Shown in pieces: positions 1 through 8,125 of a stretch of 56,889 nucleotides of DNA; within the stretch, counting starts at the first letter, position 1, and each line of letters starts with the position of its first letter. The notes beneath the pieces were generated by a model. The model was not told where the DNA came from and ran no database searches. It saw only the letters and a list, made by a program, of their open reading frames with translations. The stretch comes from Chloroflexota bacterium (GTDB lineage Bacteria; Chloroflexota; Chloroflexia; Thermomicrobiales; UBA6265), in the NCBI GenBank assembly GCA_023389575.1, contig JAEWEG010000068.1, positions 1 to 56,889 on the forward strand, given 5' to 3'. The position numbers were made by a program, and so were the translations under genes.

Positions 1-2
1 GC

Positions 3-200
3 CAGGGTTCGGTGTTGACGCAGCGGGAGCGCGAGGTGCTGGCCCTGATGGTGAATGGCGTCTCCGACGAGGAGATCGCCTCCCGGTTGTTCATCTCGCG
101 GCGGACGGCCTCGAAGCATGTGGGCGCCATCCTGGAGAAACTGGACGCGCCGAACCGGACGGCGGCGGTGACGATCGCCTATCGTCGCGGCCTGGTGTAG
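3..200 (+). CDS. LuxR-family regulator, C-terminal HTH (5' partial)
   Basis: The reading frame is open to the left window edge, so only the last 66 codons are present. They form a complete LuxR/GerE helix-turn-helix: the LTQREREVLALMVNG entry helix, the EEIASRLFISRRTASKHV recognition part and the LGAPNRTAAV-like closing helix (here LDAPNRTAAV). The domain binds DNA in the family. Whether the missing N-terminus is a receiver, an AAA/TPR module or another sensor cannot be seen. A GTG at 12 could act as a start only for a stand-alone HTH, which is less likely because the frame continues upstream. Confidence 0.9.
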   Translation, partial: QGSVLTQREREVLALMVNGVSDEEIASRLFISRRTASKHVGAILEKLDAPNRTAAVTIAYRRGLV

Positions 201-550
201 GCCGGGCGGCGAGTAGGCATCGGCGGAGTCGCGTTGCGCCCGATTCACCGCGGCGCCTCGGGCAATCCGGTGTTGGACGAGAGGTGAGCGTCGGTACCCC
301 AGGGAGAACACGGGCATGGCGCCGGTTGGAGGGGCGGAGGTGGGCGCGGGTATGGCAGGGTCGACACCCTGCGCGCGTTCAGGGAGTCGCGCGCTCTGTT
401 CCGGGGATCGACCCCTACAAGAGGCGGTCATAACCTGCTCGGGTGGGTGGGGTTGACGGATAACGGCGTGGCATGTTTCCTGCACGGATCGTGACGGACC
501 GCTATACTCTTACTATACGTAAGCGTTTCGTCGTCGCGGATTCAGGAGAC
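201..550. other. Intergenic region upstream of the FrnE-like gene
   Basis: No convincing gene is seen in these 350 bases. The only clear signal is the palindrome and possible promoter at 491-523, listed separately. Confidence 0.6.
491..523 (+). promoter_or_regulatory. Putative promoter with operator palindrome CTTAC-N5-GTAAG
   Basis: CTTAC (509-513) and GTAAG (519-523) are perfect inverted arms around TATAC. A possible -35 GTGACG (491-496) lies 17 bases before TATACG (514-519), so the -10 would sit inside the palindrome. This arrangement suits repression by a dimeric winged-helix regulator (HxlR/MarR type). The regulator class is inferred; no such gene lies next to it. Confidence 0.4.
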
Positions 551-1210
551 ATGATGAAGATTCAGGTGGTTCAGGACCTTATCTGCCCGTGGTGCTACAT
601 CGGCCATCACAACCTCGACCAGGCCGTGACCGAATGGACGGCCGACAAGGACGTGCCGGTGGAGATCGAGTGGTTGCCGTACCAGCTTGATCCGCTGGAG
701 CCGGGCGCCCCCCAGGAAGACTTCCGCGAGCGGTTCATCAAGCGCAAGGGCATGGCCCCGGAGCAGGTCGAGGGGATGTTCGACCGGGTGACCGAGGCCG
801 GGAAGTCCCTTGGCATCGACTTCCGGTTCGACAAGGTGACCGTGGCGGTGGACACGCTGCCGGGTCACGTGGCGATCGCGGCGACTCCGGTGGAGAAGCA
901 GTCGGCGCTGGTGAGCGGGTTCCACAAGGCGTACTTCGAGGAAGGGCGCGACGTGGGCCAGCATGCCGAGATCATGGCGGTGGCCGAGGCGGCCGGGCTG
1001 GATCAGGCCGAGCTGGCGAACGTGAAGCAGGCGATCGCCGATCCGCAATCCGTCGCCGTGGTTCAGGACCTGATCCAGCAGGTGCAGGCGGCCGGGATTT
1101 CCGGAGTGCCGTATTTCATCATCGATGGCCAGATCGGGGTTTCCGGTGGCCAGCCGGTGGAGGTCTTCAAGCAGGTGTTCGACCAGGTCGCGGCGGCGAC
1201 CGTTTCCTAA
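551..1210 (+). CDS. DsbA-family oxidoreductase, FrnE-like
   Basis: A 219-residue thioredoxin-fold protein of the DSBA-like/FrnE group (2-hydroxychromene-2-carboxylate isomerase/DsbA superfamily). The CPWC redox motif is at residues 12-15, followed by YIG, and the cis-proline loop GVPYFIID is near the C-terminus. There is no signal peptide, so it acts in the cytoplasm, probably as a thiol-disulfide oxidoreductase in redox or xenobiotic stress. The ATG at 551 is chosen because AGGAG lies just upstream; a longer frame from 473 has no ribosome site and no family similarity. It is transcribed alone from the palindrome-bearing region upstream and ends at a strong hairpin. Confidence 0.88.
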   Translation: MMKIQVVQDLICPWCYIGHHNLDQAVTEWTADKDVPVEIEWLPYQLDPLEPGAPQEDFRERFIKRKGMAPEQVEGMFDRVTEAGKSLGIDFRFDKVTVAVDTLPGHVAIAATPVEKQSALVSGFHKAYFEEGRDVGQHAEIMAVAEAAGLDQAELANVKQAIADPQSVAVVQDLIQQVQAAGISGVPYFIIDGQIGVSGGQPVEVFKQVFDQVAAATVS

Positions 1211-1228
1211 GAGAAGCGTTTCTGGCGG

Positions 1229-1268
1229 CAACGAGGCGGACTGGCGACGTGGCCGGTCCGCCTCGTTG
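1229..1268. terminator. Bidirectional hairpin terminator
   Basis: A perfect 13-bp stem (1229-1241 with 1256-1268, CAACGAGGCGGAC arms) and a 14-base loop lie between two convergent genes ending at 1210 and 1290. No strong U-tract follows on either side. Confidence 0.65.
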
Positions 1269-1289
1269 TGCTTTCACGGGCTGAAGCGT

Positions 1290-1979
1290 TCAGTCTCCAG
1301 TGAGGACCTCGCGCAGCCTGGTCCGCGTGTTGCGCCAGTGGCGACTCGCGGTGCGTTCGCCCAGGTGGAGTTCGGTGGCGGCCTCGCGGATGGACAGGTT
1401 GTGGAGAATGTGGAGCCGAGCGACCTGGCCACCGGGCTCGCCAAGCTCGTCGCAGAGGGTGTCGATCAGGACGTTGTCGGTGGCCTCGCCCGTATTAGGA
1501 CTGGCGTGGTCCTCGCAGTTCCGGACATTGGCGGCGTACCAGCGGGGCGGCACCGACGGTCGCGCGAGGTTGCGGCGAATGGCGTCGCGCAGGCGCCACG
1601 GGAAATTGGCGAGCACGTAGCGGCCAAATGGGATTTCCGGACGCCACGCCTCGACGAGGGTGGCGAAGACGAGCCAGGCTTCCTGCCAGACATCGTCGTG
1701 CTCCCAGACGCCGACGGTGGTGGGAGACGCCGGTGGGGTCCAGAGATTGCGGGCGATGCGCTGGAGCTTGGGTTCGAAGGCGGCGAACAGGGCGTCGCGG
1801 GCGGCCCAGTCGTCTTCGCGGGCGCGGAGCGCGACCGGCCAAAGCGTTCGTTCGAGGGCGGGCGTGATGTCGTCGGAGCGGCCGATCAGCGGAAGCAGGG
1901 TGGGCGCGCGGCGGGGCGCGACCGGGGCGAGCGGGTTGCGGAACGGTTCGGGGACCGAGATAGGTTGCCGGGATTCCAT
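1290..1979 (-). CDS. Sigma-70-like RNA polymerase sigma factor (ECF-type), SOS-box promoter
   Basis: A 229-residue protein with two sigma-like parts. Residues about 57-137 resemble region 2 (EHDDVWQEAWLVFATLVEAW, then FGRYVLANFPWRLRDAIRR). Residues about 185-227 form a region-4 helix-turn-helix (LHNLSIREAATELHLGERT). The linker has a WYAANVRNCEDH segment. The ATG at 1979 has GGAGG at proper spacing; an upstream in-frame extension would run through the promoter. The gene has a TTGACA-17-TATTCT promoter followed by a LexA-type palindrome, so DNA-damage control is likely. It is divergent in sequence from standard ECF groups, and its targets are unknown. It could instead be a DNA-binding relative without sigma activity. 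Confidence 0.72.
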   Translation of the reverse strand: MESRQPISVPEPFRNPLAPVAPRRAPTLLPLIGRSDDITPALERTLWPVALRAREDDWAARDALFAAFEPKLQRIARNLWTPPASPTTVGVWEHDDVWQEAWLVFATLVEAWRPEIPFGRYVLANFPWRLRDAIRRNLARPSVPPRWYAANVRNCEDHASPNTGEATDNVLIDTLCDELGEPGGQVARLHILHNLSIREAATELHLGERTASRHWRNTRTRLREVLTGD

Positions 1980-2085
1980 GATGAGCCTCCTTGGGCGGTG
2001 GCGGCGCGGGCGCGCCGCGACGTTGGTTCGAATCGGGAGGCTCTTCGGAGCTCGGGGCCGTGTTCGTGATCCATGCGAAAAGAAT

Positions 2086-2140
2086 AGAACATATGTTCTG
2101 TTTCTGGATTCAGAATAGGGTGTCCGGATGCGGCTGTCAA
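2086..2140 (-). promoter_or_regulatory. Promoter plus LexA (SOS) box for the sigma-like gene
   Basis: On the minus strand, -35 TTGACA (2135-2140), a 17-base spacer and -10 TATTCT (2112-2117) form a near-consensus promoter. Twelve bases downstream lies AGAACATATGTTCT (2086-2099), a perfect palindrome matching the GAAC-N4-GTTC core bound by LexA in Gram-positive bacteria. It would cover about +6 to +19. The leader to the start codon is about 125 bases. Confidence 0.7.
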
Positions 2141-2248
2141 GGTCCTGGAGGGTCGTTTCAGGCACGGAATGGTCCTCGGAGACGCCGCCCTAGGCGCGGC
2201 GGGGCGGCGATACTGTGGACGTCGCGATGGCATTGGACAGGGGGAACG

Positions 2249-2611
2249 ATGGCGCGGAGATTTCATCACATCGGGTTGCCAGCGACCGATCAGGAGACGC
2301 CGATTCCGGGCGAATCGTGGGTGGCCAGCAGCCGTTGCTGGGTGAGCAACCCGGCGCATCATCCGCAGCGGATCGAATGGCTGCGGTACGCGCCGGATTC
2401 ACCGGTGGCCGTGGCGTTCCAGGAGGCGCCGCATATCTGCTACGCGGTGGACGATCTGGACGCGGCGATCGACGGCGCGGAGGTGGTGCTGCCGCCGTTC
2501 GAGCCGGGTGAGCCGCCCTTTGGCCGGGCGGCGTTCGTGATGGAGGACGGGATCGTGGTGGAGTACATCGAGTTCCGGCCCGGCCGGACCTGGTTCGACG
2601 ACGAGGTATAG
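2249..2611 (+). CDS. VOC/glyoxalase-like domain protein
   Basis: A 120-residue single-domain protein that begins MARRFHHIGLPATD, typical of the first beta strand of vicinal-oxygen-chelate proteins. It ends with AAFVMEDGIVVEYIEF, the metal-ligand-bearing last strand (VEYIEF). Substrate is not predictable; related proteins are small isomerases, dioxygenase relatives or antibiotic-binding proteins. GGGGGAAC precedes the ATG. Upstream in-frame codons overlap the opposite-strand promoter and are not used. It converges with the zinc-ribbon gene, 16 bases apart. Confidence 0.75.
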   Translation: MARRFHHIGLPATDQETPIPGESWVASSRCWVSNPAHHPQRIEWLRYAPDSPVAVAFQEAPHICYAVDDLDAAIDGAEVVLPPFEPGEPPFGRAAFVMEDGIVVEYIEFRPGRTWFDDEV

Positions 2612-2627
2612 CCGGGCCTTGGGCGGT

Positions 2628-2918
2628 CTAATTGCTGGACGGTTCCTGCTCCGGATCGGCCGTGGCGCTGGTTGGATCGAGGTCGAGCCGGTGTTCGGAA
2701 GCGCAGCGCGGGCAGACGGCGTGAACCTGGCCGAAGCCGTCGAAGTGCCAGTAGCGGTCGCGGACCTTGACGTTGACCCTGCCCCCGCTTTCCCAGGTGG
2801 CGAGGAGGACGGGAGGGGACTGGCAGTGGCATTCCCAGCGGATGGCTGGGGCGATGCCGCCGGGGGTGTGTCGGCGTTGCGGTGGGTTGGAGCGAACCTG
2901 TCGAGATTGGGCTGCCAC
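2628..2918 (-). CDS. Small zinc-ribbon-like protein, SOS-box promoter
   Basis: A predicted 96-residue protein. The recognisable part has a CHC pair (WECHCQSPP) and, about 40 residues on, a CPRC pair (HAVCPRCASEH), which together could bind one zinc. The tail is acidic. The GTG at 2918 is chosen because AGGGAGA lies upstream; a longer frame to 3074 would run into the promoter. The gene stands behind a promoter and LexA-type box laid out like those of the sigma-like gene 1 kb away. The function is unknown. The first 25 residues are low-complexity, so the true start may be further in. Confidence 0.6.
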   Translation of the reverse strand: MAAQSRQVRSNPPQRRHTPGGIAPAIRWECHCQSPPVLLATWESGGRVNVKVRDRYWHFDGFGQVHAVCPRCASEHRLDLDPTSATADPEQEPSSN

Positions 2919-3020
2919 TGACGTTCTCCCTGGGTCCCGGGCCGGTGGTGCCGGCCGACGTTGCGAGCGGTTCGGAGTCCGGCGCCTCCCCACGAGACGA
3001 CCGGAATCCGAACGAAAAGT

Positions 3021-3074
3021 AGAACATTTGTTCTGTTCTGATCGCATGGTACGAGGGTTGGGAGGGAGTGTCAA
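3021..3074 (-). promoter_or_regulatory. Promoter plus LexA (SOS) box for the zinc-ribbon gene
   Basis: On the minus strand, TTGACA (3069-3074), 17 bases and TACCAT (3046-3051) form a promoter. Eleven bases later is AGAACATTTGTTCT (3021-3034), again GAAC-N4-GTTC. Layout and flanking bases closely match the site at 2086-2140, which suggests a duplicated regulatory region. The leader to the GTG is about 120 bases. Confidence 0.65.
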
Positions 3075-3099
3075 GGTGAGAGTCGAGAAGTGAACTCGA

Positions 3100-5141
3100 G
3101 CGAGACGGACCGTGTGGAGAAATCAGGTGGCGGTTCTGTCTTCCGCACTAGGTCCCTTGGTGGTCCATAGTATCTCGCATTTTAGGACAATCCCAAATCA
3201 CCCAAATGGCAAAGGTGTCCAAGCAAAGTATCGTCCTGGATGGGACTAACAACTCGTGAGGAGACGCCCGTTTATCCAGGTGTTGAGACGGCAGATTGAG
3301 TCAGATATCGAACTATGCTGTCGATGAACGTTAAGTGCTCACCGGCGACTGCATACTGCTCTTGTTCAATTGCCTCGACTAACCACCGATTCTTGTCTCG
3401 TCGGTCCAACTCTGGATGGAAACTTTCCAATTCTCCTACGGGTACGATAAATATGCCGATCATGGCAAGGTTACCAACTATCCGTTGGGCCGCACGATAG
3501 GCCGCACTGCTTCCGATAAATGCTCCCAAGCCTTTTTCTTTGACCTCTTGCCAGCCACCACTACTTCGGACATGCTTCCTAATAGCGGAAACCTCTTGTG
3601 GGGTCAGGTGTTCTGCATCGCCTGAACTCAGCGTTTCATGAATCCGTGCTTCCGCGTCTCGACGGAGGACAGGACGAATGCCGGCTCGAACTTGGTTTCG
3701 GACCGTCTTCAGATCACTCTCAATTGACGAGCCCTCTGCTAACCCGCCGTGCGCCTGAATAATTCGATTCAGGATCGTGGAGTCCTCAAGTACATCCATG
3801 TCCACGATACTCGCTGTCGGGATGTTCGCAGCGAGTAGCGCGGATACCGCCTCAGGTATGCGATTGGAACCGCTGCAATGAGTAAAATGAACCTCCTGTG
3901 ACTCACGCGTAAGCGAACTATTCGCGATGAGTGAATCTAGCACGGCCCCGTAATACAGGCAGTCTCCTCCAGATTCGCAAACAATCGTTCCTCGATAAAA
4001 TAGACCATCAAGAATTGAAGAATGGCGAAGCAATGGGCTAAGCGCCATCTCACTCACCACGTTGCTAGGTATTGATGAAACGACAATGTCACCACCAATC
4101 TGGCTGACTCGTGCAATAGATACTTCGCTGCGAGTTCCGGAGGTGCTGACTATTCCCTGGACTATATCGGGGCTATGAGTCGCAAGGATTATCTGTGTAC
4201 CACTTGACCTAACTCTCTCTAGGACTTGACCCAAAAGCCTTGCTTGAGGCGGGTGCAGGAATGCCTCGGGCTCATCTATGATGAGAACTCGTGCCGAAGT
4301 TGCGACGATAGACATAAGAATTGAAGCGTACGCACGTACTCCATGTCCTTGGCTGCTAAGCCGGGGAGTTCTCTGCAATTCGAGCCGATACGCATCGGGA
4401 TCACTTTCAATCGAACCCGATGGCGAACCGACAAAGACTGCGATCTTGGGTCCGAGATCTCTAGGGATAGAGATTTCCAAGCCAAAGGCCTGTTGGAGCA
4501 GTTCATTTAACTCCGCTAGAAGCTTAGGGTTTGCCCACAATTTTTGTGTATCACTCAGTGATCTCGTATTCTGAAATCCTTGCCCGTCTAGAACATTGAA
4601 CGACTCCGTATCACGTATATTGTCGAGTCTGGAGTCGACACCTAGAAGTCTGACCAAGGGCAAAATCACGATCGGCCACCGGTCTTCGGATCCCCACACA
4701 CTCCGAACAAACGATTCTCGCAGGTTCAAGTTAAAGTCGAATGAAAAAACCCTCGATTGGCCATCTTCGATAGTCCGAGCGTTCTGGATCAACCATTCAA
4801 TGGCGTCATCAGCGGTGTCCCGGTAGCGTGGCACTGTCCTGGCAATTAGTCCCGTGTCGGGTTCCGGCTGAGACCTATGATCGAAGTGAGCTATGTCCCA
4901 AAGAAGACGTGTCTTTCCAGCGTTATTTGGGCCGACCACGATTGTGATCCCGTCCGCAACTGGCAGGACACTCCCATTCTTAAGTTGGATCTCTTTGAAT
5001 CCAATGTTCATATTGCACCTCAACAGAGGTCTTCTGCCGTGGAAAGTTTCAACTTGTCGAGTGTTTTGCTTGACTCTGACAGCGTACTATAAATTCAAGA
5101 GTGCATTCTCCTAACGAAATCGGCTAGAAGCCGCGCATAGG
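3100..5141. other. AT-richer acquired segment (genomic islet)
   Basis: Base composition drops visibly from about 3100 to about 5141 compared with the GC-rich flanks. The segment carries one gene (3272-5011). At its right edge an ordinary host gene (5142-5303) breaks off. Positions 3075-3271 hold no gene. No integrase, transposase, terminal repeats or tRNA were seen, so the insertion mechanism is unknown and the left edge is approximate. Confidence 0.6.
3272..5011 (-). CDS. OLD-type ATPase with TOPRIM nuclease domain (putative defence protein)
   Basis: A 579-residue protein. The N-terminal ABC-type ATPase has Walker A GPNNAGKT (residues 27-34), a signature-like RLSSQGHGVRAY (about 217-228), Walker B VLIIDEPEAFLHP (242-254) and an H-loop ATHSPD (277-282). 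The C-terminal part has TOPRIM marks: VCESGGD with E346, and IVDMDVLED with D404 and D406. The order matches overcoming-lysogenization-defect (OLD) proteins, ATP-driven nucleases that often defend against phage. The ATG at 5011 has GAGGTG directly upstream. No helicase or toxin partner is adjacent, so it would be a single-gene (class 1-like) system. Codon use is AT-richer than its neighbours, a sign of transfer. Confidence 0.82.
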   Translation of the reverse strand: MNIGFKEIQLKNGSVLPVADGITIVVGPNNAGKTRLLWDIAHFDHRSQPEPDTGLIARTVPRYRDTADDAIEWLIQNARTIEDGQSRVFSFDFNLNLRESFVRSVWGSEDRWPIVILPLVRLLGVDSRLDNIRDTESFNVLDGQGFQNTRSLSDTQKLWANPKLLAELNELLQQAFGLEISIPRDLGPKIAVFVGSPSGSIESDPDAYRLELQRTPRLSSQGHGVRAYASILMSIVATSARVLIIDEPEAFLHPPQARLLGQVLERVRSSGTQIILATHSPDIVQGIVSTSGTRSEVSIARVSQIGGDIVVSSIPSNVVSEMALSPLLRHSSILDGLFYRGTIVCESGGDCLYYGAVLDSLIANSSLTRESQEVHFTHCSGSNRIPEAVSALLAANIPTASIVDMDVLEDSTILNRIIQAHGGLAEGSSIESDLKTVRNQVRAGIRPVLRRDAEARIHETLSSGDAEHLTPQEVSAIRKHVRSSGGWQEVKEKGLGAFIGSSAAYRAAQRIVGNLAMIGIFIVPVGELESFHPELDRRDKNRWLVEAIEQEQYAVAGEHLTFIDSIVRYLTQSAVSTPG

Positions 5142-5303
5142 TTAGATCGCCCTGGCATCCGCTTCCGGCATCGCCCGTCGCCAGGCCGGTTCCGGAACGG
5201 CGAATCCTGGCGCCCACAGCAGCTCACCGTCGGAGACCACGTGGATCGTGACGTCACCGGTCCGGCGTGTGGCGATGTAGGTCTGGCCATTGCTGGTGTC
5301 CAT
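5142..5303 (-). pseudogene. Truncated MBL-fold metallo-hydrolase (N-terminal remnant)
   Basis: Only 53 codons remain. They match the N-terminus of a metallo-beta-lactamase-fold hydrolase family (TRRTGDVTIHVVSDGELLWAP, then WRRAMPEADA). The conserved zinc motif HxHxDH and the rest of the roughly 280-residue fold are absent. The frame stops just as composition changes to the AT-richer segment. The AAGGAG ribosome site before ATG 5303 is intact. The gene was probably broken by insertion or deletion when the adjoining OLD-type gene arrived. No downstream half was found in the window. Confidence 0.7.
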
Positions 5304-5757
5304 CCGTGTGTCTCCTTGGCCTGTCGAAAGCGTGAAAGCGATGTCGAAGCGGGACGGGCGCCGGTGTGACCGTGCTGGTGCTCTCGCCATGGTGCCACGC
5401 TCCGTTCGGACTCGAAACGGTGGAATGCTTGCGCGAATGGCGTACCGGCGGGTGACGATCGGGCGGGCGCGGACTGCTGAGGGGCCTGGAATTCCGGTCG
5501 CCATGGAGGGTGGCAGGGCTGAATGGCCGGGATGGAAAAATTGCTTATAGCGGACTATAGCCAGTGAATCGGGAGGCGTATACAATCTCGCTGGGACACA
5601 GACGTATCGAGCCACGTCGACGGACATGGGTCCGGATCGGGCGATGGGGTTGGCGCAGCCGGTGAGGGACTTTTCCGCGACGAGCGGGATTGACGCCTGA
5701 GCCGGCATCTATTTGTGCTGGGCGGGGAATCCGCCCACTCTAGGGGAGCATCACATA
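5304..5757. other. Intergenic region between remnant and exported protein
   Basis: No gene is seen. The region holds a palindrome TATAG-CGGA-CTATA (5546-5559) and, just before the next gene, a hairpin with perfect 7-bp arms TGGGCGG/CCGCCCA (5719-5725 and 5731-5737). That hairpin lies six bases before the GGGGAG ribosome site at 5743-5748, so it could modulate translation. Confidence 0.45.
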
Positions 5758-6822
5758 ATGAGTCAGCGCGTGTCCCGTCGAACACTGGTGGCATTGGCGG
5801 GAGGGGCGGCGCTCAGCGCCGCAACGCTTCGTCACGCGGCGGCCGCCCAGGCGTCGTCGCCGTTTACGTTTCCGGGTGGCTCGGAACTGAGCTGGGTGGC
5901 TCCCTGGGAGATGTACAGCGACAACTACGCGGCGACAGTTCTGGCCAATTCCGCTTCACTGCAGAGCGGGAATGGCGGAGAATTCCTTGTTGGGTATTAC
6001 GACGCTCCGACAACCATTAACGCCAGCGCGGAGTCATTCCTCACGTTCCTCGGGCAGGAACCCTCCCCCGCCATGAATATATCGGGAGGCAGCGGGCCGG
6101 TGGCCAGTCCCGACGGCACGGAGTCGTTCTCGTTCCACTCGGTCTACGCCATCACGCTGAATGACGAGGCCTGGGGAATACACTTCGAACTGGTCGATGA
6201 TCTCGCCCTGACCGTGTTCGTTGCTCCGGTGGCTATCTTCGCGGAAGAACTGGCTTCGGCGCAGAGTTCGGTCATGCTCGACGGGATCGGCGTGCTCGGC
6301 AGGGTCAACGGCGCGGCAATCCAGCAGCAGCTTGAGGAATACGCCGGCGGTTCGGCCGGGAGCGATTCCGCAGAAGTTGGAGAGTACACCGATTCCTCCG
6401 GATTCCTCCATGTGACCTGGACCAACGGCTGGACGGTGAAGAGCCAGAACGAGACGGGGATCCAACTCACCAATCCAGCACAATCAATCGTCCTCTACAC
6501 CGAAATCTACCCCATGGAAGGCAAGTCCTGGCAGGAAATGGCGGATGAGGATGTGGCGTTCCTGTACGACGATCAGGGCTCCTCGGCGACGCTCTCTGGG
6601 CCGGAGGTGACCGACAGCGGTCACGCGTTCGCAACCAATGGCCAGTACGGTCTTCGGTTGGTCCAGGGAGTCGGGTCGGACAATCCCGACCTGTACGTGT
6701 TGGTGTTCGCCGCGAACATGACGGTCAGCGGGGCCGACGCGCTTCCCCTGCTTCAGGAAGCCCAGGCGGCCGTCCTGATCAACGGGACCCCGCCACTCGT
6801 GGGCCTGGAGAATTTCCTCTAG
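5758..6822 (+). CDS. Exported protein of unknown function, Tat-like signal
   Basis: A 354-residue protein. The N-terminus has SRRTLVALAGG followed by an alanine-rich stretch and a likely cut after AAAAQA, which fits a twin-arginine signal. The mature part seems to contain two related halves, around residues 40-195 and 215-350: WVAPWEM...LANSASLQSG and VTWTNGWTVKSQNETGIQLTNP both look like a strand followed by 'something-SG' turns. No family is recognised. GGGGAG lies nine bases before ATG 5758. A strong hairpin follows. The role is unknown; cell-envelope location is likely. Confidence 0.75.
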   Translation: MSQRVSRRTLVALAGGAALSAATLRHAAAAQASSPFTFPGGSELSWVAPWEMYSDNYAATVLANSASLQSGNGGEFLVGYYDAPTTINASAESFLTFLGQEPSPAMNISGGSGPVASPDGTESFSFHSVYAITLNDEAWGIHFELVDDLALTVFVAPVAIFAEELASAQSSVMLDGIGVLGRVNGAAIQQQLEEYAGGSAGSDSAEVGEYTDSSGFLHVTWTNGWTVKSQNETGIQLTNPAQSIVLYTEIYPMEGKSWQEMADEDVAFLYDDQGSSATLSGPEVTDSGHAFATNGQYGLRLVQGVGSDNPDLYVLVFAANMTVSGADALPLLQEAQAAVLINGTPPLVGLENFL

Positions 6823-6869
6823 GGCGTCGGCGGCCATGATGTTCAACCGATAAGCGGCGGAACACGTTC

Positions 6870-6896
6870 AAGGGGCCGGCATTGCGTCGGCCCCTT
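6870..6896 (+). terminator. Hairpin terminator
   Basis: Perfect 9-bp arms AAGGGGCCG (6870-6878) and CGGCCCCTT (6888-6896) lie 47 bases after the exported-protein gene. It has no long U-tract and may serve both the plus-strand gene and the convergent methyltransferase gene. Confidence 0.6.
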
Positions 6897-7018
6897 GTCG
6901 CGTTCTGATCCCGATCACGCGGAGACTATTCGCGACACCGGGCGAGACCTTCAACGGGGTGGCGTGGAACGTTGGTGGCAAGGCTGACACTCTGGGAGGC
7001 CGCGACGTGACCGAGGGA

Positions 7019-8092
7019 TCAGGCGCGGAGTTCGTACATGGCGTTGAGGGGGTGCTGGATACCGGCGTTGCGCACATCACGGAATCCGGCGCTGGCGGCA
7101 AGCTCCCGCACCTTTGACTCTGGCAATCCGGCCATGCCGAGCCCCGCGCCATCCTCGGCCAGGCTGACCGGCATGCAATAAAAGAGGCCGAAGGAGTAAA
7201 GGATCGTCCCGAGCGGGCCGAGATTGTCCTCCACGGTTTCACCGGCGCCGGGCTCGACCATCATGTAGATGCCGTTGGGGTTCAGGCTTTCTCGAATCCT
7301 GGTCATGAGCGCGGCGGGATCGGCCGCGTCGTGGATCACGTCGAACGAGGTGACGACGTCGAATTGGCGCGTCAGGCCCTGCGCGACGTCGTGGAGTTCG
7401 ATCGTCACGCGGTCGGAGAGGCCGGCTTCGTCGACGCCGGTCCTGGCGAGTTCGACCTGAGCGGGGAAGTTGTCGTACCCGGTGAACCGGGAGTTGGGGA
7501 ACGCCTCGGCCATGCGGATGAGGGACCGCGCGGCCCCGCAGCCGATGTCCGCCACGGTGGCGCCGCGCTCCAGCCGTGGTCGCAGGTCCGGGATGGCGGG
7601 AATCCATTCCTGGAGCAACGCGTTGTCGATGGTGGCCACCGCGTCACGCTCCAGACCCGTCCAGAAGTGGTGGTCGAAGGCGGACTGCGGGACACCTTCG
7701 CCCGTCCGGAACGCGTCCATCAGCAGGTCGAAGGTGGCGAGGGCGGAGGGGAGTTGTTCGAGCCGGCCTCCGATGAATGCCGGACCGCCTTCACCGGCGA
7801 GCACGGGGGCATGGGCGGCGGGCAGGGAGTAGGTTCCGGTGAGCGCGTCGTAGGCGAGGTAGCCGGAGCTGGCGGAGCCGTTCAGCCATTCGCGGGCATA
7901 CCGTTCGTCGACGTTGGCGGCATCGGCCAGTTCCTGGCTGGTGAGCGCTCCTCGCTCCGCGAGTGCCTTGTACAGGCCCAGCCTGTCCCCGGCGGCGGCG
8001 AGCATGATCGACATGGTGGCGGCGAGATCCCCAAACGTTTTCTCGGCGAAGGTCTGGATGGCGGCGATGTCCGGTGTGGTGGCGATAGCCAT
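7019..8092 (-). CDS. SAM-dependent class I methyltransferase
   Basis: A 357-residue protein. The first 100 residues form a winged-helix-like part (KALAERGALTSQELADAANVDERYAREWL), as in small-molecule methyltransferases related to the Rv2258c group. The Rossmann core then has motif I VADIGCGAARS, an acidic FTGYD, and FDVVTSFDVIHDAADP. The cofactor would be S-adenosylmethionine; the substrate is unknown. ATG 8092 has AAGGAG seven bases upstream; an ATG at 8113 would place that site inside the gene. It lies 33 bases downstream of the ABM gene and is probably co-transcribed with it. Confidence 0.85.
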   Translation of the reverse strand: MAIATTPDIAAIQTFAEKTFGDLAATMSIMLAAAGDRLGLYKALAERGALTSQELADAANVDERYAREWLNGSASSGYLAYDALTGTYSLPAAHAPVLAGEGGPAFIGGRLEQLPSALATFDLLMDAFRTGEGVPQSAFDHHFWTGLERDAVATIDNALLQEWIPAIPDLRPRLERGATVADIGCGAARSLIRMAEAFPNSRFTGYDNFPAQVELARTGVDEAGLSDRVTIELHDVAQGLTRQFDVVTSFDVIHDAADPAALMTRIRESLNPNGIYMMVEPGAGETVEDNLGPLGTILYSFGLFYCMPVSLAEDGAGLGMAGLPESKVRELAASAGFRDVRNAGIQHPLNAMYELRA

Positions 8093-8125
8093 TGTGTACT
8101 CCTTGGTGGACATGGTGAACGGCGA

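Noticed and set aside
1125..2069. A 314-residue plus-strand frame
   Set aside because: It is antisense to the sigma-like gene and rich in Gly/Arg without motifs.
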